64,000 bases of DNA from Begonia masoniana (GCA_022432975.1 CM039508.1:47829646-47893645); one strand, 5' to 3'. Shown: positions 22,684-35,234, numbered from the stretch's first letter. Numbers and translations: made by a program. The notes: generated from the sequence alone by a model not told the origin.

Positions 22684-25132
22684 TAGGTAAATAGAAGAAA
22701 GATAAAGGGGTGATTCTTATGTTGGAACATGAGGAAGAGGGAAGGTGAGGTTATTTTATAAAAATAGTGAAGTTGGTGGTAAAAGTTAAAAGATGAAAAA
22801 AGTTGGTGTTTTAAATTTGCAAAGTGGGTGGATGAAAGGTTAATTTTGGCCTCCTTTCTTCTTCTCTTCCACGAAGAACCCTAAGTCCTCCATTGTTGAA
22901 GTTTCAGGCTTTCTTTTGGAGAGGAGACTAGCAAGGTTAGTGGATAAATTAATTGGGTTTTGTTAGCTAACTAATTTAGGCAATGTTTAGGTAGTTTTGT
23001 TGAGTTTTTGTGGAGTTTGGTTAGGGTTTGGGAAACCCTAAGTGAGGGGTCCAAAACTTCTCATTCATTGGTTGGTTTTCATCCTATTTTTGATGGTTTA
23101 AACCTTAGATAGGCTAGTTTATGTTGTATTTAGGGATAGATTAGAGAATGGATGAGAGTAGGTGAAAAACCGGTTTTGTTATTTTGGGTCGCCGGTTCTG
23201 TCTTGTGTATTTCCGATTGTCCAAGTTGTTTAGTTGTTAAATTTGATTGTTTTAATAGATAGTAGACATTTAGAGGTTTACGGAGTAGGGTGGAACGTCT
23301 AAATCCGTTGAAAAATGAGTAAATTATGGCCGATTAAAGTTTGGATAGTGAAAAGGGGTGAAATTCGGGATTTGAGTTTAAAGTTTTGATGTTGGCTTGG
23401 TGTATTGCTAGAAATAGATTAGATGTTCTTTAGGTTTAGTTATATGCTTATTAAATGATTTTTCCCTCAATGTGTTAGGTTAACGAGTGAACGATTGGAT
23501 CAACTGAGCGAGCAAATACGAACACGGACGGAGTTTCCAAGTAAGTAGAGGTTGTTTGTGATTGTGCCCTCGGGCCTACACCATGGAATAGTATTGATTG
23601 TTTGATTGTTTGTTTGTTGTGTTTTGTTTTGTGTCGAGCATATATGTGACATGCATCATTGTTTTCCAACTACGAAAAATGAGTTTTGAGCATGGTTTTG
23701 AATAGTGAGTAGGAAACGTATAGTGATTGTGTGGTGTCATCCTTGGAGTTGGTCTCGGATGTGTTCCAGGGGAATTAGTAGTGCCATCCTTGGAGCTAGA
23801 CTCAGATGGAAATGCATCCTTGGAGCTGGTCTCGGATGTGTGCCTGGTGCCATCCTTGGAGCTGGACTCGGATGTATGCCAGGAGTTTGGGTAGTGCCAT
23901 CCTTGGAGCTGGACTTGGATGGAAACACATCCTTGGAGCTGGTCTCGGATGTGTGTCAGGAGATCGGGTATGGCCATCCTTAGAGCTGGACTTGGATGTG
24001 CCCCTCCAATCTTGCACTGTTGGGTCAAAGTGGGGCCGTTCTAGATGATATAGGACGTGTGCCTACTTGATCCACTCCGCTAGGTGATAGATTAAAAAAA
24101 CGAAAACGAAGTGAGAACAACATAGCGAGTAGAAACTGTATATGTTAGAGGTTGAGTATGCATTGTTTTGAATTGCGTTATTTCTTACTTGCTAACTATT
24201 AGGCTTACGTTTTGTGTTATGTGGTGTAGGTGGCGACGAGATCTGAAGTGAGCTAGATGAGGGAGGGCAGGCTGTTGGTGACGCACGAGGCATGCCGGTG
24301 CGGGCAGTTGTTGGGGCGTCTCGACCATTGTTGCTGGGAGGTGTGGGTTTTGGTAGCTCAGTTTGGGTTTTATTGCTGGTGTAAATGACGAGAGATTTTT
24401 ACTATTTTGGTTGGTGTTTTGGAAATTGTTGTATAGATATTTGTTTTAATGTTTTGGGGTTTATAAAAATTAAACGTTATACTGTTTGATTTTTCGTAGA
24501 GTAAACGTCGTTTGTTTTTAACTGTTTTCACGTTTTCGTTAACGTTTTAGAGTCGGTTTTTTCTGGGATATTCACGTGTATGGAAGTGGGAAATGTCGGG
24601 AAAAGTTTTAGGTAAGTTTTAGGGGTTTTAGTTGGGTGTGGTTTGAAGAAAATGGAGAAAAGTGTAGAAAGTGTGGTGGTGGCCGAGGAATAGGCGCGCA
24701 GGCCAGGTCAGGGGCGTGCTGGCGTCAGGCGGGGCGCGCGCAGCGTAGATAGATCGGCGTTGTGCGCCGATCGATCGGCAGGGTCACTGTTGCTCGATCG
24801 CGCACCCGAGAGGGTGCCAATCGATCAGCGTCTGGCGTCGATCGATCGGCTCTTGAGCGTGGGGTTGCACACGCACCCAGTGCACCCGCACGGCGCCCAA
24901 AGTGTGCCAACCCGAAATTTTTGAGAATTTTCCTACTTCAAATATGTTTGACTCGATCTTTTCCGACACATTTTGCACGTATTTTATGCACGTTTTCTAA
25001 ACATTTTTTAGGGTTCGAAAAACCCAAAAATTGAGTCAAAATTTTATCAAATTGTATTTTAAACTTTATTTTAAACGTGGTTAGTGTGAGAAAAGTAGCG
25101 CACCGAGCCAGGATGGGTTCGGGGGCATTACA
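22684..25132 (+). repeat. Gypsy LTR, 5' truncated by the gap
   Basis: The end GGTTCGGGGGCATTACA at 25132 is the reverse complement of the starts of the LTRs at 37331 and 44004, so this is the same broad family in plus orientation. Modules: donor AAG/GTTAGT at 22936, middle exon 23479-23540 ending CCAA/GTAAGT, and acceptor GGTGTAG/GTGGCG before 24230. A CGATCGATCGG-rich stretch lies at 24750-24850. No PBS follows, so it is a solo LTR or fragment. Confidence 0.85.
23735..24005 (+). repeat. Minisatellite with CCTTGGAGCTGG core
   Basis: About eight imperfect units share the phrase ATCCTTGGAGCTGGTCTCGG (or ACTCGG/ACTTGG) followed by ATG and a variable tail. The block lies inside predicted intron 2 (23541-24229) of the LTR. 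Open frames on both strands here are products of the repeat. Confidence 0.8.
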
Positions 25133-25914
25133 AAATTAATATGAAAATTATTTTATCATTGTAATGTTAAAATATAATAGTAAATTGTTTAGTAAACTAA
25201 ATTGTTTTATTTGTATATAAAATAACACGTATTTAGAAAAAAAATTACTTGAAATGATCTAATAAAAAATATCACACAAATATCATTACAAATATTTGAC
25301 AGTTACATTATTACAATTTATATACATATTAACTAGGTTGACATCTATTTAATTGTCAATCATTTGCAATTAAAATTACAAACGAGTTGACCCTAAAAAA
25401 ATTTAGCTCACCGAACATATTGAGTTTAACGAATCGAGTCCTAACGAGTATAGCAAAATCAGTCTAAAAAAATATTTCAATCTGAGCTGACTTACGATTC
25501 AAAGTTAAACAAACCAAATCCGCTACAATATTGAGCCGATTGAATGGCATTCGTCATCTCTATTAGATACTGCAAGATTATTATAAAGAGATATTCTATA
25601 TTTTATAATATATAAAATATTAGTATCAATTGAAAATAGAATTAAACTTAAAGGGCGCCACGTCACGATATTATCTTCAACCTCCAATTTTTGTATTCTT
25701 TCTTGTGCAATTGTAATCCACTGTGCTTGTCTAATAAAACAAAAAGATAAACTAAAAAAAAAGGCAATATCTCTCTCCTTTGTATATCCTCACACAGAAT
25801 CTTCATGCATGGGATATTGGTTTTCTAAAACCTTTTTTTTTTCTCGCACATGACCGACCCTCCAATTAATTATTACACTTAAAGAAGAAGTCTGTAGGCG
25901 GTAGATACATTTTA
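25133..25914 (-). other. 3' flank of P450 copy 2, then AT-rich spacer
   Basis: On the minus strand 25914-25650 matches the flank downstream of the first P450 pseudogene (about 3270-3545), including the ATATCCCATGCATGAAGATT-like and GGAGGTTGAAGATAATATC phrases. From about 25645 down to 25133 the sequence is AT-rich, and nothing is recognised. Confidence 0.7.
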
Positions 25915-27174
25915 TGTGACAGCCCGAAACCGAACCCGATCGGGGTCCGGGATCGAAGCTATCACTCCGGGAAAGATAACAGAAAACGGGGACTATTTTT
26001 TTTGTACATTAAACTTTTAAAACATTTACAGAGAGAGAGTTCTCTGGATTCGAAATCAAACGGGAAAAACAGTTAACAGAATTGGAACGCAAAATGAATG
26101 ATAGAAGAAAAGCAGGAAGTGATGAAAACAAGAGTAAATAAACTGGCAGAAGGCGTTGACGGAAGAAGCAGGTATCGAGTGGAATCGGTGGATGCAAGTA
26201 GAAATGATACCAGAAGATTTAGGCAGATGACGTGGCCGGATGATGTGGATGACATCATCAGAAGATGTAGGCAGCAGATGGGATCGGAATGTGTGATGAC
26301 GTCATCGGAAGATGTGATGACGTCATCGGCAGATACAGATAGTAAACGTAATCGGCATAAGGTGATGACGTCAGCCGGAAGATGGATGACGCCACCGGAA
26401 GATGCAGGCAGCAGTTGAAATTGGCAAAAGAAAAGCAATGGTGACATCATCGGAAGAGGAGATGACGTCATCGGAAGATGAATGCAATAAACGGAATCGG
26501 CAGGAGCAAAACCTAAACAGAATTACTGTTTGGCGGTAGATGCAGATACGACAAAAGATGAACAGTGATAACCGGTGGATGTGAACCACAAACAGAATTG
26601 AGTTCACCAGTGGATGTAATAAGACTAAAATAGATGACGTCAGACGGTAGATGTAGGCAAAATTTCTACCAGTAGATGTAATCGGAAGACATAGTTTTAA
26701 AGACAAAGTTTGATAGCTTTTAACAGGAGGACTTACCAACAGAGAGCAGAAAAACAGAAAACATGAAAGACTCAGATTCTCAAACCAACTCAAAACGTGG
26801 TTCTCGAGCACAACAGAAGGCATAAAAACTTCAAACTTCAGAGACTGATTTAAAAACATAACTTGAACACATGTTTAAAGGAACACGACAGGATTTTCAA
26901 GAAAACAGACTGCATGTATAACTCTAAAACCAGAAGTCATCCATACACAAGCTAACAGATAATATTCCAAACAATTCCAGAATATTCAGAACCTGAATTC
27001 AACTGTCAAATACAGTAGTTTTCAAAACTTAGACATCAAAATCTGTACATTGTTTTAAAATCTCAGGATCAGTACAGAACCTAACATATATTTGCAGACT
27101 TTCCCAAAACGGAAGTTTTTTACAGAGTTTTTACAACAAAGCCAGAATTTTCAGAAAAACTTTACAGATATTGT
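25915..27174 (-). repeat. Gypsy LTR, 3' half (minus strand)
   Basis: Read on the minus strand this ends in GGTTTCGGGCTGTCACA at 25915. Its body (27000-26750) matches 28600-28810 of the plus-strand LTR next to it. The plus-strand sequence 26210-26720 is rich in TGACGTCATCGGAAGATG-type words. TTTTA at 25910-25914 is repeated at 31533-31537, so 25915 and 31532 appear to be the two outer ends of one insertion. The last bases before 31532, read on the minus strand, begin TGTAACACCCGACATTTTGG and match an LTR 5' end. Confidence 0.7.
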
Positions 27175-30100
27175 AACACCCGGCATTTTTGCCACGTGGT
27201 CATTTAAGCGGGATAAATTGTATATTAATACAATAGATATTTTCTTTTATTTGTTTGGACGTTTAATTGGAAAACCAAACCGTGTGTAATCAAAACAAAA
27301 CCAATTTGATTAAAAACCAATGGAAGGGCAAATGTGGAAGTAATTAAGGTTGGTGGGAGAAAACAAATAGATGATTGACATGTGGCAGCTTGTTGAAGAA
27401 GTTAAGTTCTTTCTCCTACGTGAATGTTCATTCACTTCTCTGTTTCCCCTCATCTCTCTCGGCTTTCTCTCTTCCAAGCGATTGAAACAAAACTTCCACA
27501 CTTTGTTTCTCCAGCGTTTCTCCGTTTTCTTCAGCAAAGGTGAGCGTCTTTTAATGCTAATAAATTTGGACAAGTTTAAGGTGAGTTTTTATCGAAGTTT
27601 AGGGTTTCGGTTTTCGGTGAAAACTCACTGTTTTTGGATGAAAACACGTTGGTGTGTTTTCTAAAGAGTTGAAATGTGTTTGCTGCATTTCCTACGAGAT
27701 ATTAGTTAGCATTTGTAGCGTGTTTAAACTCTGAACATTCATGCTACAGGTCCGAGCTTTCCAGAGACGTTCGAGCATACTACTTGGCTGCACACAGGTA
27801 AGTTCATGTATCTACGTTGGCCCTTAAGGCCCTACAACTCGGAGGTACTAGGTCTGGTTCGGGTAGATAGGTTTTAGGTTATGTTTTAAGTTAAACGTGT
27901 TTCCGTTATATTCTGTTTCCTGTTGTATTCATTCTGTCATCTGTGAATGTTAAGTTTAAGCATTTCACTTATTCATGCATACACGTTTCCTGTAAAATCA
28001 TGCAAATGTTTTCAGCACCGGTTTTGAAGTAAGTAAGATAAAATCCTGTAAAGAAAATGTATGGTTAAGTGTGGACGAGGACTGGCATCCTGTCAAGTAC
28101 TCCTGTTATGTCCTGAAAGTGGCATGTACATCCTGTTGCGCCAGCTCCTTCTCCCATTTATACCTTTCCTGTCCAGTGAAACGCAATGTTAAGTAATGTA
28201 ATGTTCACGTATTTCAAAAGTCCATGCATCACTGCATTGCATTTCATGTTCTTATTGAGCTCTAGGCTCATAGTTGAACTCCTATTGTAGGTATGGATTT
28301 TCCAGATGAGGAGCTTGATCCTCAAACTGACGAGTTGATGTAGTTGGGGGAGGAGCTCACGGGATGGTTGCTGCAGCCAGACAAATCCTGTCCCGAGGTT
28401 TAAGTATTTAAAGTAAAGTCTATGTCTGTAAACCCTACTGGAATTCTGTGTTTGGTTTTTAAACTATGTTAGGATTCTGTATTTTTGGTTGTTGAAAACT
28501 CTGTAGGAAATTCTGTTGGATATAGATAATGTAAGGTATTCTGTTGGTTAAGCTTTCTCTTGTTAAAACCTCTGTATTCGACAGTTGAACTATGTTTTGA
28601 AGTATTCTGGAATTCGTTTGGAATATTTTCTGTTAGTCTGTGCATGGAAGCTTCTGGTTTTAGAGCTATCCATGTAGTGTGATTTTTCTTAAGTTTCTGT
28701 CATGTTAGAGCCATCCATGTAATTTGTTTTTCCTTAAAATTCCGTCGTGTTTTTCCCGATATGTTCAAAAATCATGTTTTGAATCGTTTTCTGAAGTTTG
28801 AAGTTTTCATACATTCTGTTTCCACAACTTTTGTTTTATGTAATCATGTTAAAAGTTGCCAGTTTTGTCTTTTACATTTTTCATCTTCCGGTTACTGTTC
28901 ACAAATTTCATCTTCCGGTCACTGTTCACAAATTTCATCTTCCGGTCACTGTTCACAAATTTCATCTTCCGGTTACTGTTCACAAATTTCATCTTCCGGT
29001 CACTGTTCACAAATTTCATCTTCCGGTCACTGTTCACATTTTTCATCTTCCGGTCACTGTTCACAAATTTCATCTTCCGGTCACTGTTCACAAATTTCAT
29101 CTTCCGGTCACTGTTCACAAATTTCATCTTCCGGTTACTGTTCACACTTTGCATCTTCCGGTCACTGTTCACATTTTTCATCTTCCGTCACTGTTCACAA
29201 TTTCATCTTCCGTCACTGTTCACAATTTCATCTTCCGGTTACTGTTCACAAATTTCATCTTCCGTCACTGTTCACATTTTTCATCTTCCGTCACTGTTCA
29301 CAAATTTCATCTTCCGTCACTGTTCACAAATTTCATCTTCCGGTTACTGTTCACAAATTTCATCTTCCGGTCACTGTTCACAAATTTCATCTTCCGGTTA
29401 CTGTTCACACTTTGCATCTTCCGGTCACTGTTCACATTTTTCATCTTCCGTCACTGTTCACAATTTCATCTTCCGTCACTGTTCACAATTTCATCTTCCG
29501 TCACTGTTCACATTTTTCATCTTCCGTCACTGTTCACATTTTTCATCTTCCGTCACTGTTCACAAATTTCATCTTCCGTCACTGTTCACAAATTTCATCT
29601 TCCGTCACTGTTCACATTTTTCATCTTCCGTCACTGTTCACAAATTTCATCTTCCGGTCACTGTTCACAATTTCATCTTCCGGTTACTGTTCACACTTTG
29701 CATCTTCCGGTCACTGTTCACAATTTCATCTTCCGGTCACTGTTCACAATTTCATCTTCCGGTTACTGTTCACAAATTCATCTTCCGGTCACTGTTCACA
29801 TTTTTCATCTTCCGGTCACTGTTCACAATTTCATCTTCCGTCACTGTTCACAATTTCATCTTCCGGTCACTGTTCACATTTTTCATCTTCCGTCACTGTT
29901 CACAAATTTCATCTTCCGGTCACTGTTCACATTTTTCATCTTCCGTCACTGTTCACAAATTTCATCTTCCGTCACTGTTCACAAATTCATCTTCCGGTCA
30001 CTGTTCACAATTTCATCTTCCGTCACTGTTCACAAATTCATCTTCCGGTCACTGTTCACAAATTCATCTTCCGGTCACTGTTCACAATTTCATCTTCCGT

Positions 30101-31532
30101 CACTGTTCACAAATTTCATCTTCCGGTTACTGTTCACAAATTTCATCTTCCGGTCACTGTTCACAATTTCATCTTCCGTCACTGTTCACAATTTCATCTT
30201 CCGGTTACTGTTCACACTTTGCATCTTCCGGTCACTGTTCACAAATTTCATCTTCCGGTTACTGTTCACACTTTGCATCTTCCGGTCACTGTTCACAAAT
30301 TTCATCTTCCGGTCACTGTTCACAAATTCATCTTCCGGTCACTGTTCACAATTTCATCTTCCGGTCACTGTTCACAATTTCATCTTCCGGTCACTGTTCA
30401 CAAATTTCATCTTCCGTCACTGTTCACAAATTTCATCTTCCGGTCACTGTTCACATTTTTCATCTTCCGTCACTGTTCACAAATTTCATCTTCCGTCACT
30501 GTTCACAATTTCATCTTCCGTCACTGTTCACATTTTTCATCTTCCGGTCACTGTTCACATTTTTCATCTTCCGGTTACTGTTCACACTTTGCATCTTCCG
30601 GTCACTGTTCACAAATTCATCTTCCGGTCACTGTTCACAATTTCATCTTCCGTCACTGTTCACAAATTTCATCTTCCGTCACTGTTCACAATTTCATCTT
30701 CCGTCACTGTTCACAATTTCATCTTCCGTCACTGTTCACAAATTCATCTTCCGGTTACTGTTCACAAATTCATCTTCCGGTCACTGTTCACATTTTTCAT
30801 CTTCCGGTTACTGTTCACAAATTTCATCTTCCGTCACTGTTCACAAATTTCATCTTCCGTCACTGTTCACAAATTTCATCTTCCGGTTACTGTTCACAAA
30901 TTTCATCTTCCGTCACTGTTCACAAATTTCATCTTCCGTCACTGTTCACAAATTTCATCTTCCGTCACTGTTCACAAATTTCATCTTCCGGTCACTGTTC
31001 ACAATTTCATCTTCCGGTCACTGTTCACAATTTCATCTTCCGGTTACTGTTCACAAATTTCATCTTCCGTCACTGTTCACATTTTTCATCTTCCGTCACT
31101 GTTCACATTTTTCATCTTCCGTCACTGTTCACAATTTCATCTTCCGGTTACTGTTCACAAATTTCATCTTCCGGTCACTGTTCACAATTTCATCTTCCGT
31201 CACTGTTCACAAATTTCATCTTCCGTCACTGTTCACAATTTCATCTTCCGGTCACTGTTCACAATTTCATCTTCCGGTTACTGTTCACACTTTGCATCTT
31301 CCGGTCACTGTTCACAAATTCATCTTCCGGTCACTGTTCACAAATTTCATCTTCCGGTCACTGTTCACAAATTTCATCTTCCGTCACTGTTCACAAATTT
31401 CATCTTCCGTCACTGTTCACATTTTTCATCTTCCGGTCACTGTTCACAATTTCATCTTCCGTCACTGTTCACAATTTCAATCATTACAATAATTCAACAG
31501 ATTATTACATGGCCAAAATGTCGGGTGTTACA
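27175..31532 (+). repeat. Gypsy LTR with giant minisatellite
   Basis: The start is TGTAACACCCGGCATTTTTG. Modules: donor AAAG/GTGAGC at 27540, middle exon 27750-27797 (48 nt) ending CACAG/GTAAGT, and acceptor TTGTAG/GTATGG before 28291. Predicted exon 3 runs into the 28881-31478 tandem array. Its own 3' end is not recognisable. The last 50 or so bases seem to belong to the outer minus-strand LTR, so this plus LTR was probably inserted into it and later rearranged inside the array. Confidence 0.65.
28881..31478 (+). repeat. About 27-bp minisatellite, roughly 95 copies
   Basis: Units of 26-28 bp follow TCATCTTCCGGTCACTG plus TTCACAAATT. They vary by G loss in CCGG, T for C in GTTACTG, AATTT/AAATTT/ATTTTT tails and a CACTTTGC variant. 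The array is free of stop codons over 870 codons or more in all three forward frames. That follows from the unit sequence and is not evidence for a protein. The core CATCTTCCG is the reverse complement of the CGGAAGATG word seen in the other LTRs. Confidence 0.95.
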
Positions 31533-31689
31533 TTTTAACTTCTTAAAATATAATATCATTTTTACAAGTAAATAACGTCTGCAACATGCATCAGAGAGTG
31601 TTATTGATCAGCGGATTGCATCCGAGATTCGACTGAGCAAATCAGTTATTTGAGAACCATGGTTGTCAAGGTGTTGTCCTGATCGGACG

Positions 31690-31940
31690 ATTATAACGAA
31701 CCAGAATTCAATCCGTTCAGCATTTTGCACGCTATTCCATTAAAGACAGCCATATCAAGCTCTTCTGGTTTTCTTCCTTCTGGAACTAACCAGTTGAAAT
31801 GGTAGTGCAAATTCGCCAGAATTATCTCTGAAGTCGCTAACCCTAGCGCCATTCCTGGGCAAATTCTTCTTCCAGCTCCGAACGGAATTAGCTCAAAGCT
31901 TGTTCCTTTAAAGTCTACGTCTCTTTCCAAATCTTTCTCG
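31690..31940 (-). pseudogene. P450 pseudogene copy 2, C-terminal exon
   Basis: The minus-strand frame begins near LERDVDFKG and keeps the complete haem signature [10 protein letters not shown], followed by [15 protein letters not shown] and [17 protein letters not shown]. It is closely similar to the first copy but lacks that copy's one-base deletion at the haem site. The reading frame ends early (NSGSL then stop) because of a small deletion relative to copy 1. Everything upstream is cut off at 31941 by the 5' LTR of copia C. Its 3' flank continues through 31533-31689 and, beyond the LTR insertion, 25914-25650. Confidence 0.9.
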
Positions 31941-32621
31941 TGTTGGGTAAAATGTGCCCAACAAACAAATATTATGAATATTTTTATTACATGTAATTAA
32001 TAAATAATTTTTATAATTAATTTTTTATATTTATATTATACGATATGTTTTATAAATTCAAAGAAAAATCATTGATTATTTGTGCAATTTTAAATTTACA
32101 TATATGTTAATATATGTAGAATTAAATTTAAAAAGAAATAATCACATTAGTCAATGACTTATATTTGAAGTATAAGATTTTCAAATTAATAAAGTCATAA
32201 ATACAGATCACTTCGTTGAGAACGTATAGTCATATCCCGACTATATATGTAGTGACATAAAGTATTTGTATTTTATATGACTGAACCAGATAAAATTGTA
32301 TTGTTATTATAATATCCATTAAATGAATTATTAATTTTATCATAATGATGTTCATATGGTATGATCTTAATTCATTGTATTTAGTAGACTCTTATTTCAT
32401 TTCAATTTATTTTTTAATTTACTCCGTATAGTTTTATACGTACTACATTACATAAACATTGTATTTTGAGAATAAATTAAATGAGTAGCTGAGAATGCTA
32501 ATATTGATACAATGAAATCCATAATACAATATTATCTTGTTTGTTGGTTCAGAGATTGAATAATTAGCGCACAAATTCATCACTGTTATGAATTAATTAT
32601 TCAATTAAGAAATAATGGTAT

Positions 32622-34790
32622 TGTGATGACCCGAATATGCACGTATGGGTACGATGGCTGCACGAACCGGAAGCCAGATGGCGGTACGTCCGCACGGTCG
32701 AACCGGAAGGTGACGGGTCGTAAAAAGGGGGTCATCACAATCCCACATCGCTTGGGGAAATATGTGGAAATGAAACATATGTAAAGAGACCCTCCCAACA
32801 TAGCAAGACGCGTTTTGGAGCACGATTGTCGACGAATCCCATAAGAACTCCGAAGTTAAAAGTGCTTCGGCGAGAGCAATTCCAGGTTGGGTGACCTTCC
32901 GGGAAGTTCTCGCCAAACAAAGCCGTGAGGGGAGGATATTGGGCTGCGGCCCAATCCCCAGAGCGGACAATATCTTGCTGGGAAAAGGTGTCGTTACAAA
33001 TGGTATCAGAGCCTGTACCCAACCGGAAATGTGGCCAACGAGGACGTTGGGCCCCCGAGGGGGGGTGATTGTGATGACCTGAATATGCACGTATGGGTAT
33101 GATGGCTGCACGAACCGGAACCCGGATGGCGGTACGTCCGCACGGGCGAACCGGAAGGTGACGGGTCGTAAAAAGGGAGTCGTCACAATCCCACATCGCT
33201 TGGGGAAGTATATGGAAATGAAACATATGTAAAGAGACCCTCCCAACATAGCAAAACGCGTTTTGGAGCACGATTGGCGACGGATCCCATAAGAACTCTG
33301 AAGTTAAAAGTGCTTCGGCGAGAGCAATTCCAGGTTGGGTGACCTTCCGGGAAGTTCTTGCCAAACAAAGCCGTGAGGGGAGGATATTGGGCTGCGGCCC
33401 AATCCCCAGAGCGGACAATATCTTGCTGGGAAAAGGTGTCGTTACAAATGGTATCAGAGCCTGTACCCAACCGGAAATGTGGCCAACGAGGACGTTGGGC
33501 CCCCGAGGGGGGGTGATTGTGATGACCTGAATATGCACGTATGGGTACGATGGCTGCACGAACCGGAACCCGGATGGCGGTACGTCCGCACGGGCGAACC
33601 GGAAGGTGACGGGTCGTAAAAAGGGGGTCATCACAATCCCACATCGCTTGGGGAAGTATATGGAAATGAAACATATGTAAAGAGACCCTCCCAACATAGC
33701 AAAACGCGTTTTGGAGCACGATTGGCGACGGATCCCATAAGAACTCCGAAGTTAAAAGTGCTTCGGCGAGAGCAATTCCAGGTTGGGTGACCTTCCGGGA
33801 AGTTCTTGCCAAACAAAGCCGTGAGGGGAGGATATTGGGCTGCGGCCCAATCCCCAGAGCGGACAATATCTTGCTGGGAAAAGGTGTCGTTACAAATGGT
33901 ATCAGAGCCTGTACCCAACCGGAAATGTGGCCAACGAGGACGTTGGGCCCCCGAGGGGGGGTGATTGTGATGACCTGAATATGCACGTATGGGTATGATG
34001 GCTGCACGAACCGGAACCCGGATGGCGGTACGTCCGCACGGGCGAACCGGAAGGTGACGGGTCGTAAAAAGGGAGTCGTCACAATCCCACATCGCTTGGG
34101 GAAGTATATGGAAATGAAACATATGTAAAGAGACCCTCCCAACATAGCAAAACGCGTTTTGGAGCACGATTGGCGACGGATCCCATAAGAACTCTGAAGT
34201 TAAAAGTGCTTCGGCGAGAGCAATTCCAGGTTGGGTGACCTTCCGGGAAGTTCTTGCCAAACAAAGCCGTGAGGGGAGGATATTGGGCTGCGGCCCAATC
34301 CCCAGAGCGGACAATATCTTGCTGGGAAAAGGTGTCGTTACAAATGGTATCAGAGCCTGTACCCAACCGGAAATGTGGCCAACGAGGACGTTGGGCCCCC
34401 GAGGGGGGGTGATTGTGATGACCTGAATATGCACGTATGGGTATGATGGCTGCACGAACCGGAACCCGGATGGCGGTACGTCCGCACGGGCGAACCGGAA
34501 GGTGACGGGTCGTAAAAAGGGAGTCGTCACAATCCCACATCGCTTGGGGAAGTATATGGAAATGAAACATATGTAAAGAGACCCTCCCAACATAGCAAAA
34601 CGCGTTTTGGAGCACGATTGGCGACGGATCCCATAAGAACTCTGAAGTTAAAAGTGCTTCGGCGAGAGCAATTCCAGGTTGGGTGACCTTCCGGGAAGTT
34701 CTTGCCAAACAAAGCCGTGAGGGGAGGATATTAGGTTGCGGCCCAATCCCCAGAGCGGGCAATATCTTGCTAGGAAAAGGGGTCGTTACA
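32622..34790 (+). mobile_element. Cassandra TRIM: tandem array of five LTRs
   Basis: Five 377-bp LTRs (starting at 32622, 33070, 33518, 33966, 34414) alternate with four 71-bp internal regions, an exact 448-bp period. Each LTR runs TGTGATGACC to GTCGTTACA. Each internal region is the PBS TGGTATCAGAGCC, a short spacer and the polypurine tract GAGGGGGGGTGAT. The LTRs contain a 5S rRNA-like domain, which defines the Cassandra family of non-autonomous elements. The flanks are GGTAT and GGTAG, a target duplication with one mismatch. The array sits inside the copia C 5' LTR. The long ORFs here, on both strands, are artefacts of the repeat. Confidence 0.93.
32805..32912 (+). ncRNA. 5S rRNA-like domain in Cassandra array (first of five)
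   Basis: The segment GATTGTCGACGAATCCCATA, then AGAACTCCGAAGTTAAAAGT, then GCTTCGGCGAGAGCAATTCC and GGTTGGGTGACCTTCCGGGAA follows plant 5S rRNA closely. It spans both internal control regions. The same domain recurs in the other four LTRs at +448 steps. Here box A reads GTTAAAAGTG, where 5S rRNA has GTTAAGCGTG, so RNA polymerase III activity may be reduced. It is not a ribosomal 5S gene: the ends diverge and it sits inside an LTR. Confidence 0.85.
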
Positions 34791-35234
34791 GGTAGTCAAT
34801 GATAAAAATGTATTATGAGAGGTTAACGAATTTTACACCTAGCTCTATAAATAATCAATGATTTAAATTTCCATCTGTCATCTTATATCACTATTCAAAT
34901 TTTCATGTTACAAGATAAATATATAAATAATTAATTAGGATTAATAATTTATAATAACTCAAATGAATATATTATTATTCAAAAAATATAAATAGTTTTT
35001 ATATTTTGAATTCAAAATAAAATGTCTCATTAGATAAAATTATTTTAAAGAATTTAAATTAGATTTGAATAATCTTGTAACGACCCCGACCCACAGAGCC
35101 GTCACGGGACTTGACTTTACTTAAACTTGACTTTTTGACATAATTTTTTTTTCGACTTTTTAAAACTCTAAAAGAAAGCCTAGAGTCATTTTCAAGCCTT
35201 TGAAGATAGTGGGAAATATTCGTAAAAGAATTGA

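Noticed and set aside
22684..25132. 3' LTR partner of the 18387 gypsy element
   Set aside because: The orientation fits, but the terminal sequences differ (GGTTCGGGGGCATTACA versus AACTCGGGGCGTTACA) and so do the modules. It belongs to the family of the LTRs at 37331 and 44004.
28881..31478. Possible CRISPR array
   Set aside because: The window is plant nuclear DNA; the repeat is a head-to-tail minisatellite without unique spacers, and there are no cas genes.
28761..31575. Three overlapping forward frames of about 880-925 codons
   Set aside because: They are produced by a 26-28-bp minisatellite with no stop in any forward frame. There are no start context, domains or unique ends.
32605..34762. 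Repeated 320-codon minus-strand frames
   Set aside because: They are translations of Cassandra LTR and 5S-like sequence repeated every 448 bp. Cassandra has no coding capacity.
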